Below are positions 43,388 to 53,388 of a stretch of DNA of 64,000 nucleotides, piece by piece (the stretch's first letter is position 1; each line of letters starts with the position of its first letter). The DNA lies in NCBI RefSeq assembly GCF_023540835.1, contig NZ_JALKCU010000002.1, positions 558,001 through 622,000 on the forward strand, in the 5' to 3' direction. The stretch comes from Marivivens geojensis (GTDB lineage Bacteria; Pseudomonadota; Alphaproteobacteria; Rhodobacterales; Rhodobacteraceae). Made by a program: the position numbers and the translations under genes. Below the pieces are notes generated by a model. The model saw nothing but the letters and a program-made list of their open reading frames with translations. It ran no database searches and was not told where the DNA came from.

Positions 43388-45172
43388 GTGTCAGGACACT
43401 TCAAAACACTCGTATCGAGCATTTCCATTGCCATCATCGCGCAAGCAGCAGTGGCCCAAGACCTGACCATCGCTGTGGATGTCGCTGATCTGGAACCCGT
43501 GTTGCGGCAAGCCTCGCTGGTCGCCACGGTGCTCTCGACCGAAGACGCCCCACTGGCCCAAGATTTGATCGCAGCCGCGCGGGCCGATTATCAGCGGATT
43601 ATCGCGGGTTTGTATTCCGAGGGGTATTACGGCGGCACAGTGTCCATTCGCGTCGATGGGAGAGAGGCTGCCTCGATTGCGCCACTAGATGCGCCTGAAA
43701 CAGTCGGCGCGATCTCGATTGAAGTGAACGCAGGCCAGCGGTTCACCTTTGGACAGGTCAGCATTGCGCCCTTGGCGGACGGGACCGTGTTGCCTGATGG
43801 ATTTGCCACAGGGCAGACGGCTCGATCTGGAGACGTAAAGGCGGCAGTTGCAGCGGCGGTCGCGGCATGGCGGGCGGAGGGGCATGCAAAGGCGGCTCCG
43901 ACATCACAGCAGATCACCGCGCGCCATTCCGAGGCCGAATTGAACGTAGCCGTCGGCATTGATGCAGGGCCGCAAGTGTCGTTTGGTCCCCTGACGGTTT
44001 CGGGCAACGAAGATGTGCGGACCGACGCCATCACGCGGATCGTGGGCTATCGGCAAGGCACCGTGTTTTCCCCTGATGAGGCGGAAAAGCTGGCGGATCG
44101 TTTGCGGCGCACGGGGGCTTTTTCTTCGGTTGCGGTGATAGAAGGCGACACGCTGATCGGAACAGCTTTGCCGATTGAGTTGCAGGTGTCCGAAAAGCTC
44201 CCGCGCCGTCTGGGCTATGGCGTAGAGATGTCGACTGTCGATGGTCTCACCCTGTCGGGCTACTGGATGCATCGCAACATGTTAGGTGGGGCGCAGCGGT
44301 TGCGGGTCGATGGGATCGTGTCGGGGATCGCTGGCGAAACAGGCGGAATCGATTATGGGACGACTGTCACCTACGCCTACCCGCGCCCCTTTTCGATTGA
44401 TACCGAAGCCGTTGCGACCTTAGCCCTCGAACATGAGGATGAGCCAGATTACAAACTCGATCAGCTGACAGGATCGGTGATTGTAACCCGACTGTTTAGC
44501 GACAATCGCGCGATTGAGGGCGGTATTGGCTTTGTCACCGCCGAAAGCGAAGATGCCAACGGCATCCGCGAGTACACGCTTTTGACGCTTCCCATGGCGG
44601 GCACTGTTGATCGACGGGATTCCACGTTGAACCCAAAGAACGGTCATTACGCGAGCTTGGACCTCACGCCCTTTGTCGGCTTTGGCGATGCGGGCACGGG
44701 GGGACGGCTCTATTTCGATGGGCGCTATTATAGGTCCGTCGGCACCGACGATAACGTGACCTTTGCCCTGCGCGGCCAATTGGGCTCGGTCATGGGTGTT
44801 TCCATCGCAGAAGCGCCCACCGATTACCTGTTTTACTCTGGCGGCGGCGATAGCGTACGCGGTGAAGGGTACAAATCGCTTGGCTACACCACGGGCGGCC
44901 AGACCACAGGCGGGCGCAGCTTTGCCGCGATTTCGGCGGAAACCCGTATCGATGTGACACCCTCCATCGGGATGGTCGGCTTTGTCGATGCAGGCTTTAT
45001 CGGCGGCGGGTCGGTTCCCTTTGACGATGGCGAATGGCAGAGCGGTGCGGGCCTCGGCCTGAGGTATAACACGGGGATCGGGCCAATTCGCCTCGACCTT
45101 GCGACGCCGACCTCGGGGGATGGTGCGGGGCAATCTATCAATCTTTATGTCGGTATTGGGCAGGCGTTCTGA
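43388..45172 (+). CDS. tamA: outer-membrane translocation/assembly protein TamA
   Basis: The 594-residue Omp85-family protein has a signal peptide (1-23, ending AVAQD). POTRA domains follow at about 25-245, one ending RTDAITRIVGYRQGTVFSPD. A 16-strand barrel completes it and ends in LYVGIGQAF. With TamB it moves lipids or autotransporter strands across the envelope. The start is GTG at 43388. The TGA overlaps the tamB ATG (TGATG at 45170-45174). Confidence 0.92.
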   Translation: MSGHFKTLVSSISIAIIAQAAVAQDLTIAVDVADLEPVLRQASLVATVLSTEDAPLAQDLIAAARADYQRIIAGLYSEGYYGGTVSIRVDGREAASIAPLDAPETVGAISIEVNAGQRFTFGQVSIAPLADGTVLPDGFATGQTARSGDVKAAVAAAVAAWRAEGHAKAAPTSQQITARHSEAELNVAVGIDAGPQVSFGPLTVSGNEDVRTDAITRIVGYRQGTVFSPDEAEKLADRLRRTGAFSSVAVIEGDTLIGTALPIELQVSEKLPRRLGYGVEMSTVDGLTLSGYWMHRNMLGGAQRLRVDGIVSGIAGETGGIDYGTTVTYAYPRPFSIDTEAVATLALEHEDEPDYKLDQLTGSVIVTRLFSDNRAIEGGIGFVTAESEDANGIREYTLLTLPMAGTVDRRDSTLNPKNGHYASLDLTPFVGFGDAGTGGRLYFDGRYYRSVGTDDNVTFALRGQLGSVMGVSIAEAPTDYLFYSGGGDSVRGEGYKSLGYTTGGQTTGGRSFAAISAETRIDVTPSIGMVGFVDAGFIGGGSVPFDDGEWQSGAGLGLRYNTGIGPIRLDLATPTSGDGAGQSINLYVGIGQAF

Positions 45173-48100
45173 TGCGGAAATTTCTCTTCCTCCTCGCACT
45201 GGCCCTACCGATCTCTGCTGCGGCCCAAGACACTGTTGAGGCCGACCGTGGGTTGATCGTCGACTTTCTAACCGACAACTTGTCGGGCGCGGGTCGTGAG
45301 GTGCAAATCTATGGGTTTCAAGGTGCGCTGAGTTCACAGGCCAAAATCGACCGACTGACCATTGCGGACGCAGATGGTGTCTGGCTCGACGCTCAAGGAC
45401 TGGTTCTGGATTGGAACCGCGCAGCCCTTTTGGCGGGGCGGGTCGAGGTGAGCGACCTTTCGGCGGACAGCATCGCGATGGTCCGCAAACCATTGACCGA
45501 AGCCCAAACCATTGACCCGAGCGCGAGCAGCGCACCTTTTGCCCTGCCCGACCTTCCCGTCTCGTTGACCGTCGATAACATGTCGATTGGCGTGCTGAGC
45601 CTCGGCGCGGACCTGATCGGAGAGCCTGTGTCGCTCTCCATCACAGGCACCGCTGCCCTAGCAGGTGGCGCGGGATCTGCCGACCTTCGGGCGGAACGGA
45701 TTGACGGGCAAACGGGCGAATTGATCCTCACGGGGTCCTTTTCAAACGAGAGCCGCGTTCTGGGCCTGACCCTCGCCCTGCGCGAAGGGGACGCGGGCAT
45801 TGCTGCACGGCTCCTCGATCTACCGGGGTTGCCCTCCGTCACGCTTAGCATCGATGGCACCGCTCCGCTGGATGCATACGAGGCAACGATTGCGCTGGAT
45901 ACTGACGGGCAGCCAAGGTTGAGCGGGACGGTTGGGTTCGGCTCGGTCACGACCGTCGACGCAGCGACAGATAGGACGTTCCAATTCGACCTCGGCGGCG
46001 ATGTCACTGCGCTGTTCCTGCCAGAATATCGCGACTTCTTTGGCCCTGACGTTCGGCTCGCCGCGGCGGGTCGGTCGACCGATCTGGGAACCGCCCTCTC
46101 GGCCCTGACCATCGAAACGCAGAGCCTTCGCCTGAACGGGTCGGCAAACTTGGACGAAACGGGCTGGCCGATTGATTTTGCCCTAACAGGTGACTTGGGT
46201 CGTGCAGATGGCGCGCCCGTTCTGTTGCCCATCAGTGGGGCACAAAACTACCTGCGGTCGGCAACTTTGGACATTGGGTTTGATGCCACAAACGGCGACC
46301 AATGGTACGCAAAGATCGACGCGCAAGGTTTTGTTCGAACAGGTATTTCAATTCCAAATCTCACCCTAAACGGCGGTGGAACGATTGCCCCGGATCGTAG
46401 CGGATTGACTGCCGTTCTGACCTACGGTGCGACAGGCATTTCACTCGATGATGCGGGGCTGACCAATGCGATGGGCGATGAGCTGAGCGGTGCATTGTCG
46501 GTCGACTACTTAGCAAATGATCGAACGACTTTGCGTGAATTTTCGCTATCAGGCGCAGGGATCGATGCGCAGCTATCGGCTATTATCGACCCCACTGGGG
46601 ATGAGATTGTCATCACACCTGACCTGTCCGTGGTGGTCAATGGTCTGTCTCGGTTCGCCACCCTTGCGGGGCTGCCCGACCTATCGGGTGACGCAGAACT
46701 GACTGCCAAAGGCACCATCCACCCGCTCCGTACCGCCGTCGATTTGGACGTTGTGGCACGCACGACCGACCTCTCGATCGGGCAACCGCAGGCGGATGCG
46801 CTTTTGGCGGGGGATGGTACTTTGACCCTCCGCGCCGTGCGGGATGAAGCTGGAACGCGGATCGAAGGTCTCGATTTCCAATCGGGCGATACGGCCCTGA
46901 ACGGCGCTGTGGCGCTGACGGCGGATGGCGTGTTGGGACGTGCGACGCTCAGCACCCCTGCGGCTGGTTTGATTGAAGGGGCGTCGGGCGAATTGTCGGT
47001 GACGGTCAACGGCGCACGCGCGACCGACGGAACCCTAACCGCCAATGCCGTCCTCACCCGCGATGGCGACAGGATCGACCTGAGCGCTGATCTGCCAGCC
47101 GAAGGCCAAGGCCCGATTAACGTGAGTGCCGAAGTCACCGACCTTCGCCAATATTCGGCCCTTTCTGGCCTCGCGCTCTCGGGCGGCGCATCTGTGACCA
47201 TCAACGGCACAGCCCAAGCGGACGGCCAAAAGTTTGACCTGACCGCCAACGCGACGACACGAAACGTGGCGATTGGGAATGCAAGCGTTGACCCGATCTT
47301 GACTGGCACGGGGCAGTTGGCGACACGCCTGCGCCGCGATGACCAGCAGATCACCGTTGATCCGCTTACGCTGACCTTCCCGAACCTCACGGGCCAAGCG
47401 ACCCTCGCGACGGACAGCACGACAGGTGGGGCAGAGTTCAACATCCGCCTTGCTGATCTTGCCCTGATCGCGCCTGACTTCTCGGGTCCGCTCACGACCA
47501 AGGGCACCGCAACCCTGACAGAGAATGGCGCATGGCAGATCGATACCCAAGCAGACGGCGCGGCGGGCCTTTCGGCCAATGTCGCGGGACAGATCGCAGG
47601 GTCGAACCTCGATCTGCGGATCAATGGCGCGGCACCGCTGGCGCTCTTTAACAGCGTATTGGAACCGCGCCGTTTGACCGGCACAGCAGGATTTAACCTT
47701 ACCGTCTCTGGCCCCGCGGCTCTCGACGCAGTTACAGGGCAAATTCAGGTCACCCGCGCAGAGCTATCAGCGCCGACCTTGGGCCAATCTCTGCGCGACC
47801 TCGACGGGACGATCACCCTTGCCAACGGATCAGCGCAGGTCGAGATGACTGGGGCATCCTCGCTTGGCGGCGGGCTGGCCTTGCGCGGCCGCGTGGGGCT
47901 GAACGGCGGGCTAAACTCAGCCCTAACCGTTGAAGCCAACAACATCGTCGTTCGCGATCCGACGCTCTATGAAAGCACCCTGTCGGGGGCGATTGCGATC
48001 AATGGGCAGCTTGCGGGTGGTGCGCAGATCAGTGGCACCATCGACGTGACGCAATCTGAAATTCAGGTACCCTCCTCGACCGTTGGGTCATTGGGCGATG

Positions 48101-48903
48101 TACCTGAGGTTACCCATGTCGGTGCGCCATCGGACGTCAGTCAAACCTTGCAACGTGCGGGGCTGACGGGAGCAACGGCTACCACGTCTGGCGGTGGCGG
48201 GCCTGCATATGGCCTCGACATCACCATCAACGCCCCTGCCCGCCTCTTTGTACGCGGGCGTGGGTTGGATGCGGAGCTTGGCGGGAAACTGACGCTGCAA
48301 GGGACCACCCAGCAGATCATTCCCGCAGGTCAGTTCAACCTGATCCGCGGGCGGCTCGATATCTTGCAACAACGCTTTGCCCTGACTGACGGCGCGATCA
48401 CCATGCAGGGCGACTTCATCCCCAAAATCCGTTTTGTCGCGACGACCGAATCCCTGAACGGCACAACCGTCAACGTCATCGTCGAAGGCCCTGCCAGTGC
48501 GCCAGAGGTGAGCTTTACCTCTGCGCCTGAACTTCCCCAAGACGAGGTTCTGTCCCAGCTCCTTTTTGGTCGTGACATGTCATCCATAAGCGCATTCCAA
48601 GCTGTGCAGCTGGCCGCAGCCGTCGGCACCCTGACGGGGCGCAGTGGCGGTGGTCTAATCGACAAAATCCGTCAGGGGTCGGGCTTGGATGATTTGGACG
48701 TGACAACCGATGATGCGGGCAATGCGGCCTTATCGGCGGGCAAATACCTTAGCGACAATGTCTACACCGATGTCACCGTTTCATCGCAAGGCGACACCCA
48801 AATTAACCTTAACCTTGACCTCGGCGGCAACTTCACGGCCAAAGGCGGGTTTGGAACCACTGGCGACACGTCGGTCGGTGTTTTCTTTGAAAAGGATTAC
48901 TGA
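45172..48903 (+). CDS. tamB: translocation/assembly module protein TamB
   Basis: The 1243-residue protein begins with a signal anchor (MRKFLFLLALALPISAAA). Long beta-rich repeats of the AsmA/TamB type follow, and the DUF490 domain closes the protein (GQFNLIRGRLDILQQRFALT, ending GDTSVGVFFEKDY). TamB spans the periplasm as a hydrophobic groove for phospholipid transport and docks on TamA. The pair overlaps by one base, and the tamB stop in turn overlaps the hemerythrin gene start. Confidence 0.93.
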   Translation: MRKFLFLLALALPISAAAQDTVEADRGLIVDFLTDNLSGAGREVQIYGFQGALSSQAKIDRLTIADADGVWLDAQGLVLDWNRAALLAGRVEVSDLSADSIAMVRKPLTEAQTIDPSASSAPFALPDLPVSLTVDNMSIGVLSLGADLIGEPVSLSITGTAALAGGAGSADLRAERIDGQTGELILTGSFSNESRVLGLTLALREGDAGIAARLLDLPGLPSVTLSIDGTAPLDAYEATIALDTDGQPRLSGTVGFGSVTTVDAATDRTFQFDLGGDVTALFLPEYRDFFGPDVRLAAAGRSTDLGTALSALTIETQSLRLNGSANLDETGWPIDFALTGDLGRADGAPVLLPISGAQNYLRSATLDIGFDATNGDQWYAKIDAQGFVRTGISIPNLTLNGGGTIAPDRSGLTAVLTYGATGISLDDAGLTNAMGDELSGALSVDYLANDRTTLREFSLSGAGIDAQLSAIIDPTGDEIVITPDLSVVVNGLSRFATLAGLPDLSGDAELTAKGTIHPLRTAVDLDVVARTTDLSIGQPQADALLAGDGTLTLRAVRDEAGTRIEGLDFQSGDTALNGAVALTADGVLGRATLSTPAAGLIEGASGELSVTVNGARATDGTLTANAVLTRDGDRIDLSADLPAEGQGPINVSAEVTDLRQYSALSGLALSGGASVTINGTAQADGQKFDLTANATTRNVAIGNASVDPILTGTGQLATRLRRDDQQITVDPLTLTFPNLTGQATLATDSTTGGAEFNIRLADLALIAPDFSGPLTTKGTATLTENGAWQIDTQADGAAGLSANVAGQIAGSNLDLRINGAAPLALFNSVLEPRRLTGTAGFNLTVSGPAALDAVTGQIQVTRAELSAPTLGQSLRDLDGTITLANGSAQVEMTGASSLGGGLALRGRVGLNGGLNSALTVEANNIVVRDPTLYESTLSGAIAINGQLAGGAQISGTIDVTQSEIQVPSSTVGSLGDVPEVTHVGAPSDVSQTLQRAGLTGATATTSGGGGPAYGLDITINAPARLFVRGRGLDAELGGKLTLQGTTQQIIPAGQFNLIRGRLDILQQRFALTDGAITMQGDFIPKIRFVATTESLNGTTVNVIVEGPASAPEVSFTSAPELPQDEVLSQLLFGRDMSSISAFQAVQLAAAVGTLTGRSGGGLIDKIRQGSGLDDLDVTTDDAGNAALSAGKYLSDNVYTDVTVSSQGDTQINLNLDLGGNFTAKGGFGTTGDTSVGVFFEKDY

Positions 48904-49472
48904 TGACGATCTCGCTCGACCTGACCGACCGCAAAGGGCTCCCTGATCCACTGCGGGTATTGGTCACCGAATACCCACGTGACCTTTGGGCCAGAGATCC
49001 GAATTTCCACGGGTTGGTAAGCTTTTGGCTCGACCGTCATATGACCTTCCGCCGCCTCTTGTCCGCGATGACCACGGCCACCGAGGATGTGATGGACAAG
49101 GGTGATCCCAAACGGTTCGCCACCGCGATTTCGCGATATGGCTCTATGTTCGTCCAAGACTTACACGGCCACCACCAGATTGAGGATCAGCACTACTTTC
49201 CGATCCTGTCAAAGAAAGACCCGCGCGTGACGCGTGGCTTTGATATTCTGGACAAAGACCACCACGCGATGGACGGCATCCTCTCTAGCTTTGTCGAGGT
49301 TGCGAACGGGGCGTTGCAAACCCTTGATCGCGGTCCGAAATTGATAACTGGCGCAGGTGCGCTTCATGCGGAACTCGAAAAACTGACCCGCCTGATGGAC
49401 CGCCACCTCACCGACGAAGAGGAATTGGTGGTGCCCGTAATCCTCAAGTTCGGCGCCGACGGGCTTCACTAA
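48903..49472 (+). CDS. hemerythrin-domain protein translationally coupled to tamB
   Basis: The 189-residue four-helix protein has the hemerythrin ligand pattern: H46 (DRHMTFR), H91 and E94 (GHHQIEDQHYFP), H120 (DKDHHAMDG), H168 and D171/E172 (DRHLTDEEE). It would hold a di-iron centre for oxygen, NO or redox sensing, or for iron handling in the cytoplasm. The ATG overlaps the tamB stop (TGATG), so it is translated with tamAB. I know of no established link between hemerythrins and TAM. Confidence 0.86.
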   Translation: MTISLDLTDRKGLPDPLRVLVTEYPRDLWARDPNFHGLVSFWLDRHMTFRRLLSAMTTATEDVMDKGDPKRFATAISRYGSMFVQDLHGHHQIEDQHYFPILSKKDPRVTRGFDILDKDHHAMDGILSSFVEVANGALQTLDRGPKLITGAGALHAELEKLTRLMDRHLTDEEELVVPVILKFGADGLH

Positions 49473-49482
49473 CACAATCTGA

Positions 49483-49492
49483 TTTGATCATT
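49483..49492. promoter_or_regulatory. TTTGATCAtt element upstream of the GntR gene
   Basis: TTTGATCATT matches 8 of 10 positions of the palindrome TTTGATCAAA found three times near the putrescine genes. A second inverted repeat, ATTGG-TC-CCAAT (49511-49522), lies between it and the start. Either could be the autoregulatory operator. Confidence 0.45.
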
Positions 49493-49542
49493 TCTTTGAT
49501 GTGGGGCAGAATTGGTCCCAATCAGACGCAGGAGTGCCGCAC

Positions 49543-50193
49543 GTGAACGTCGAAATGCCAAAGGAACCAGCACACCAAACGGTGTATCGACGCCTTCGCG
49601 ATATGATCCTCTGCGGAGAGATGGAGCCTGGTCAGGCCGTTACCATTCAGGGCCTCGTGGCTGAACTGGATGCGGGCATGACCCCCGTACGCGAAGCGAT
49701 CCGCCGTCTGACCTCTGAACACGCGCTGGAATTCAAAGACAACCGCCGCGTTGGCCTGCCCGTTCTGAACCGCGCTGAAATTGACGAGATTTCCTTTGCG
49801 CGTCTGGCGCTCGAACCTCAGCTCGCCATGTGGGCCGCGGCCAAGATCACACCTGAACAGATCGACCAGCTTGCCGCCATCGACGAGGACCTGAACCGCG
49901 CGATTGATCGCGGCGATATTCAAACCTACCTCATCCAGAACTACCGTTTCCACAGCACACTTTACGCGGCTTCGCAGGCGGCAACAGTGATTGCGCTAGT
50001 GGATGCGCTCTGGCTCCGCCTCGGGCCGAGCTTGCGTGTTATGCGGGGTCGGTTCGGCACAGCATCGCTTGACGACCGTCACGCGGTCGCGGTCGAGGCC
50101 CTACGGGTGGGCGATATCCCTGCCGTGGGCGACGCCATTCGTTTGGATATTGAACAGGGGTTCAACCAGATCCGCCTGTCGATGCGCGACTAG
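49543..50193 (+). CDS. GntR-family (FCD type) transcriptional regulator, probable polyamine regulator
   Basis: The 216-residue protein has an N-terminal winged helix (HQTVYRRLRDMILCGEMEPG, then TPVREAIRRLTSEHAL) and a C-terminal FCD ligand domain whose metal ligands are likely His residues in YRFHSTLY and DDRHAVAVEAL. The start is GTG at 49543, 8 nt after AGGAG; the ATG at 49555 is possible. It lies beside putrescine catabolism genes and converges with the GNAT gene (4-nt overlap). I infer from position and shared palindromes that it controls the island. Confidence 0.85.
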   Translation: MNVEMPKEPAHQTVYRRLRDMILCGEMEPGQAVTIQGLVAELDAGMTPVREAIRRLTSEHALEFKDNRRVGLPVLNRAEIDEISFARLALEPQLAMWAAAKITPEQIDQLAAIDEDLNRAIDRGDIQTYLIQNYRFHSTLYAASQAATVIALVDALWLRLGPSLRVMRGRFGTASLDDRHAVAVEALRVGDIPAVGDAIRLDIEQGFNQIRLSMRD

Positions 50194-50630
50194 ACCGCCA
50201 TCTCCATAAAGATACGATCAAACCCGTCGACCGTTGCGCGATGCGTAATGGTGAACCCGTATTTTTGGTAGATCACCACATTCCGTACCATTTTCGCATT
50301 GGTATAAAGCGTCAGCTTTGACAGACCCTTTGACCGCGTGTGATCAGCCGCGAAATCAAGGAGCTTGCGTCCAACCCCCTGCCCTTGTGCCGCTGGCAAG
50401 ACCGCGATCATGTCGATCTCAATCGCATCTCCATCGGGGAACATGACCAGACAACCGAGCGTGGGATGACCGAGGACATACAACTGCCCCGCCTCAATCG
50501 CGGCAGCATAATCCGCGTCCATCGGCGCAGGGCGGCGACCGATCAGTGGGATATATTGGGCGTAGGAGGTTTCGACGATCTCTTGAACCGCTAGCAAATC
50601 GGCAGGCGTCGCGAGGCGAATGTCCGTCAA
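50190..50630 (-). CDS. GNAT-family N-acetyltransferase in putrescine operon
   Basis: The 146-residue product has the acetyl-CoA loop QGQGVGRKLLDFA and the family start TDIRLATPADLLAVQ. The best start is TTG at 50630, which overlaps the oxidase stop (TTGA); GTG at 50654 is an alternative. As the last gene of the aminotransferase-oxidase-GNAT operon, it could acetylate a polyamine or a breakdown product. The substrate cannot be read from sequence. Confidence 0.8.
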   Translation of the reverse strand: MTDIRLATPADLLAVQEIVETSYAQYIPLIGRRPAPMDADYAAAIEAGQLYVLGHPTLGCLVMFPDGDAIEIDMIAVLPAAQGQGVGRKLLDFAADHTRSKGLSKLTLYTNAKMVRNVVIYQKYGFTITHRATVDGFDRIFMEMAV

Positions 50631-51922
50631 AACCGATCTTTCAGACCGAACCACAGCATACCGAGCACCAAGAGCGGATGCCGAAGCGCTGCACCACCGG
50701 GGAACCGTGGGCTAGGCACCGAAGCCATGATGTCGAATTTTTCCGCCTGCCCCGCGATGGCCTCAGCCGCGACCTTGCCCGCGAATGTCGCAAGAGCAAC
50801 GCCATGACCAGAGAAGCCAGAGAGCGACAGGATATTGCCCGTGATCCGCTCCACATGCGGAAGACGGTTCATTGTGATCCCGAGCGTCCCACCCCATGCG
50901 TAGTCAACGCGGATGCCATTCAACTGCGGGAAAATCTGCGCCATCGCCTTGCGCACGACGCCTTCGATATCAGACGGGAATTTGTAGCCGTAACTTTCCC
51001 CGCCGCCAAAGAGCATCCGATTATCGTCCGACAGGCGGAAGTAATTGATGACGTATTTGCTGTCCGCCACGCAATGATTGCCCTTCATCACCAGTTCGGG
51101 ATCAGCCAAAGGCTCTGTCGCGATGATGAAGTTATTGATCGGCATTACGCGGGCCGCGACGCGCTCTTGCATCCGCCCCAGATAGCCATTGCAGCCCATA
51201 ACCACATAGCGGGCGCGGATGGTGGCGCCTTCGGTATGCACGATTGCTGGCTCACCCTCTTCGACGCGGGTGACGCGGGTTTGTTCATAGATTGTCACGC
51301 CTAAATCGCGGCACGCCCGCGCAAGGCCAAGCGCAAAGCGCAGCGGGTGAAAGTGACCGCCCCCCATATCGATCGCGCCGCCATGATAGGCGTCTGATCG
51401 ACAGAGATCGTAGAGTTCATCCCGATCCAGTTTGCGGATTTTGTCATAGCCGTATTCGGTGTTCAGCTTGTCGACGTAAGCATGGGTATGCGGCACGAAC
51501 CGCGCGCGGTGATCGGCCTCAATCACGCCTGCGGCCCAGCCAGCGCCTGTGTCGTATTTCTGATCCAGCCCGCGCAGAACATCGACGGACTCTTGCGATA
51601 AAGCCCAGAGTTTGCGGGCCAAATCCTTGCCCACCAATTCCTCTAGGTCGTCCTGATGCAGCCGCTGACCGCCAGAGACCTGCCCCCCGTTACGACCGGA
51701 GGCGCCGAAACCGACGCGCTGCGCCTCGACCAAAGTGACCTGATAGCCCTGTTCTGCCAGATGTAGCGCAGTCGATAGGCCCATGAACCCACCGCCGATG
51801 ACACAGATATCGCAGGACAAATCACCCCTTGCCGCGGGAAACGCGTCAAGGGGTGTAGCTGTCGCCGCATAATAACTGTCGGGGTATTCCCCAACGCGAT
51901 CATTTGCGGTGAGAAAGTCCAT
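50627..51922 (-). CDS. FAD-dependent amine oxidase, gamma-glutamylputrescine oxidase (PuuB/OrdL)-like
   Basis: The 431-residue DAO-family flavoprotein has a Rossmann FAD motif at G43-G48 (CVIGGGFMGLSTALHLAE), GFGASGRNGGQVSGGQ and the C-terminal SGHGVALATFAGKVAAEA. This matches PuuB-type oxidases of amines. In E. coli PuuB acts on gamma-glutamyl putrescine, but no PuuA ligase gene is in the window, so the substrate may be different. The ATG overlaps the aminotransferase stop (TAATG). It belongs to the operon with the aminotransferase and GNAT genes. Confidence 0.85.
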   Translation of the reverse strand: MDFLTANDRVGEYPDSYYAATATPLDAFPAARGDLSCDICVIGGGFMGLSTALHLAEQGYQVTLVEAQRVGFGASGRNGGQVSGGQRLHQDDLEELVGKDLARKLWALSQESVDVLRGLDQKYDTGAGWAAGVIEADHRARFVPHTHAYVDKLNTEYGYDKIRKLDRDELYDLCRSDAYHGGAIDMGGGHFHPLRFALGLARACRDLGVTIYEQTRVTRVEEGEPAIVHTEGATIRARYVVMGCNGYLGRMQERVAARVMPINNFIIATEPLADPELVMKGNHCVADSKYVINYFRLSDDNRMLFGGGESYGYKFPSDIEGVVRKAMAQIFPQLNGIRVDYAWGGTLGITMNRLPHVERITGNILSLSGFSGHGVALATFAGKVAAEAIAGQAEKFDIMASVPSPRFPGGAALRHPLLVLGMLWFGLKDRF

Positions 51923-53313
51923 TAGGCCGACTTCATCAGACCTGCGGCCTTCACTTTTTCATAAGCTTCATCGAGCGACTTGCGGGCACGAGCGATCAGC
52001 TCGTCCACTTCGTCACGGGTGATGACCAGCGGCGGAGCGATGATCATGCGGTCACCAACGTGACGCATGATCAGGTCGTTGCCGAAGCAGCATTCGCGGG
52101 TCATGAAGCCAACAGTGCCCGGAGCGGATTCGAACGGTTTGCGGCTGCCTTTCTCAGGAACCAGCGCAAGCGACGCCATCATGCCAACAATCTTGGTCTC
52201 ACCAACAAACGGGTGATCGCCGAGGCTGTGCCACTTCTCTGCCAGATACGGTGCGATGTCGTTCTTTACGTAATCAACGAGGTTCAGTTCCTCCATGATA
52301 CGCAGGTTTTCCAGAGCAACCGCACAGGCCACAGGGTGACCCGAGTAGGTGTAGCCGTGGTTGAACTCTACGCTATCAATCGCAGCGGCGACCTTGTCGT
52401 TCACGATCGACGCAGCGATGGGAATGTAGCCCGAGGACAGGCCTTTTGCGGTGGTGATGATGTCAGGTTTGGTGCCCATTGCTTGGAAGCCGAACCATTC
52501 CCCCGTGCGTCCAAAGCCACAGATCACTTCGTCAGAGATGAACAGGATACCGTATTTATCAACGATACGCTGGATTTCTGGCCAGTAGGTTTCAGGCGCA
52601 ACGATCACGCCGCCAGCGCCTTGCACAGGTTCACCGATAAAGGCCGCAACCTTTTCAGGACCAATTTCAAGGATCGCTTCTTCGAGTTCGCGTGCGCGAG
52701 CGAGGCCGAATTCTTCGGGCGACATGTCGCCGCCTTCGGTCCACCAGTTCGGCTGGTTGATGTGGTGAATGCCAGGGATCACGCCGCCCTGCTTGTGCAT
52801 GCCAGCCATACCGCCGAGGCTCATGCCCGCCATGGTCGAGCCGTGGTAGCCGTTCTTACGACCAATCACGACCTGACGGTCTGGTTCGCCTTTAGCCTGC
52901 CAATAAGCACGGACCATCCGTAGGTTGGTGTCGTTCGCTTCAGAACCCGAGGATGCAAAGAACACGTGGTTCAGATCACCTGGTGCGATTTCAGCGAGCT
53001 TATTGGCAAGCTGGATCACCGGCACGTGCGTGGTCATGAAGAAGGTGTTGTAATACGGCAGTTCCTGCATCTGCTTTGCAGCAACTTCGGCAAGGCTGTC
53101 ATGGCCGTAGCCGATGTTCACGCACCACAGACCCGACATCGCGTCGAGGATACGGTGGTTTTCGCTGTCGGTCAGCCAAACGCCTTCGGCGCGGGTCACA
53201 ACGCGGGCGCCGCGCTTTGCCAGAACATCACCATTTGTGAATGGGTGCATGTGGTGAGCGGAATCGAGCGCCTGAAGCTCTGCTGTGGGGGTTTGGGTGC
53301 TGATCATATTCAT
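51922..53313 (-). CDS. spuC: class III aminotransferase, putrescine-pyruvate (SpuC) type
   Basis: The 462-residue PLP enzyme has the fold-type I class III features: SSGSEANDTNLRMVRAYW, NGYHGSTMAG, FISDEVICGFGRTG with D261 for the pyridine nitrogen, and K290 in TTAKGLSSGYIP as the PLP lysine. Length and motifs fit the SpuC/omega-aminotransferases that convert putrescine to 4-aminobutanal. AGGAG 8 nt upstream decides the ATG at 53313. It opens the operon aminotransferase-oxidase-GNAT, driven from the promoter at 53389-53417. Confidence 0.88.
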   Translation of the reverse strand: MNMISTQTPTAELQALDSAHHMHPFTNGDVLAKRGARVVTRAEGVWLTDSENHRILDAMSGLWCVNIGYGHDSLAEVAAKQMQELPYYNTFFMTTHVPVIQLANKLAEIAPGDLNHVFFASSGSEANDTNLRMVRAYWQAKGEPDRQVVIGRKNGYHGSTMAGMSLGGMAGMHKQGGVIPGIHHINQPNWWTEGGDMSPEEFGLARARELEEAILEIGPEKVAAFIGEPVQGAGGVIVAPETYWPEIQRIVDKYGILFISDEVICGFGRTGEWFGFQAMGTKPDIITTAKGLSSGYIPIAASIVNDKVAAAIDSVEFNHGYTYSGHPVACAVALENLRIMEELNLVDYVKNDIAPYLAEKWHSLGDHPFVGETKIVGMMASLALVPEKGSRKPFESAPGTVGFMTRECCFGNDLIMRHVGDRMIIAPPLVITRDEVDELIARARKSLDEAYEKVKAAGLMKSA

Positions 53314-53388
53314 GAGGGCGCTCCTTTCGGCGCGAAACGCGCGCGGGGTTGAAGGCAAAGGTTACACGCAAAATCTGCGTTCTGCAGC

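Noticed and set aside
45393-47684. Long minus-strand frames within tamB (279 and 392 residues)
   Set aside because: They are antisense shadows of a strongly coding GC-rich gene; their composition is Arg/Ser/Pro-rich with no domain.
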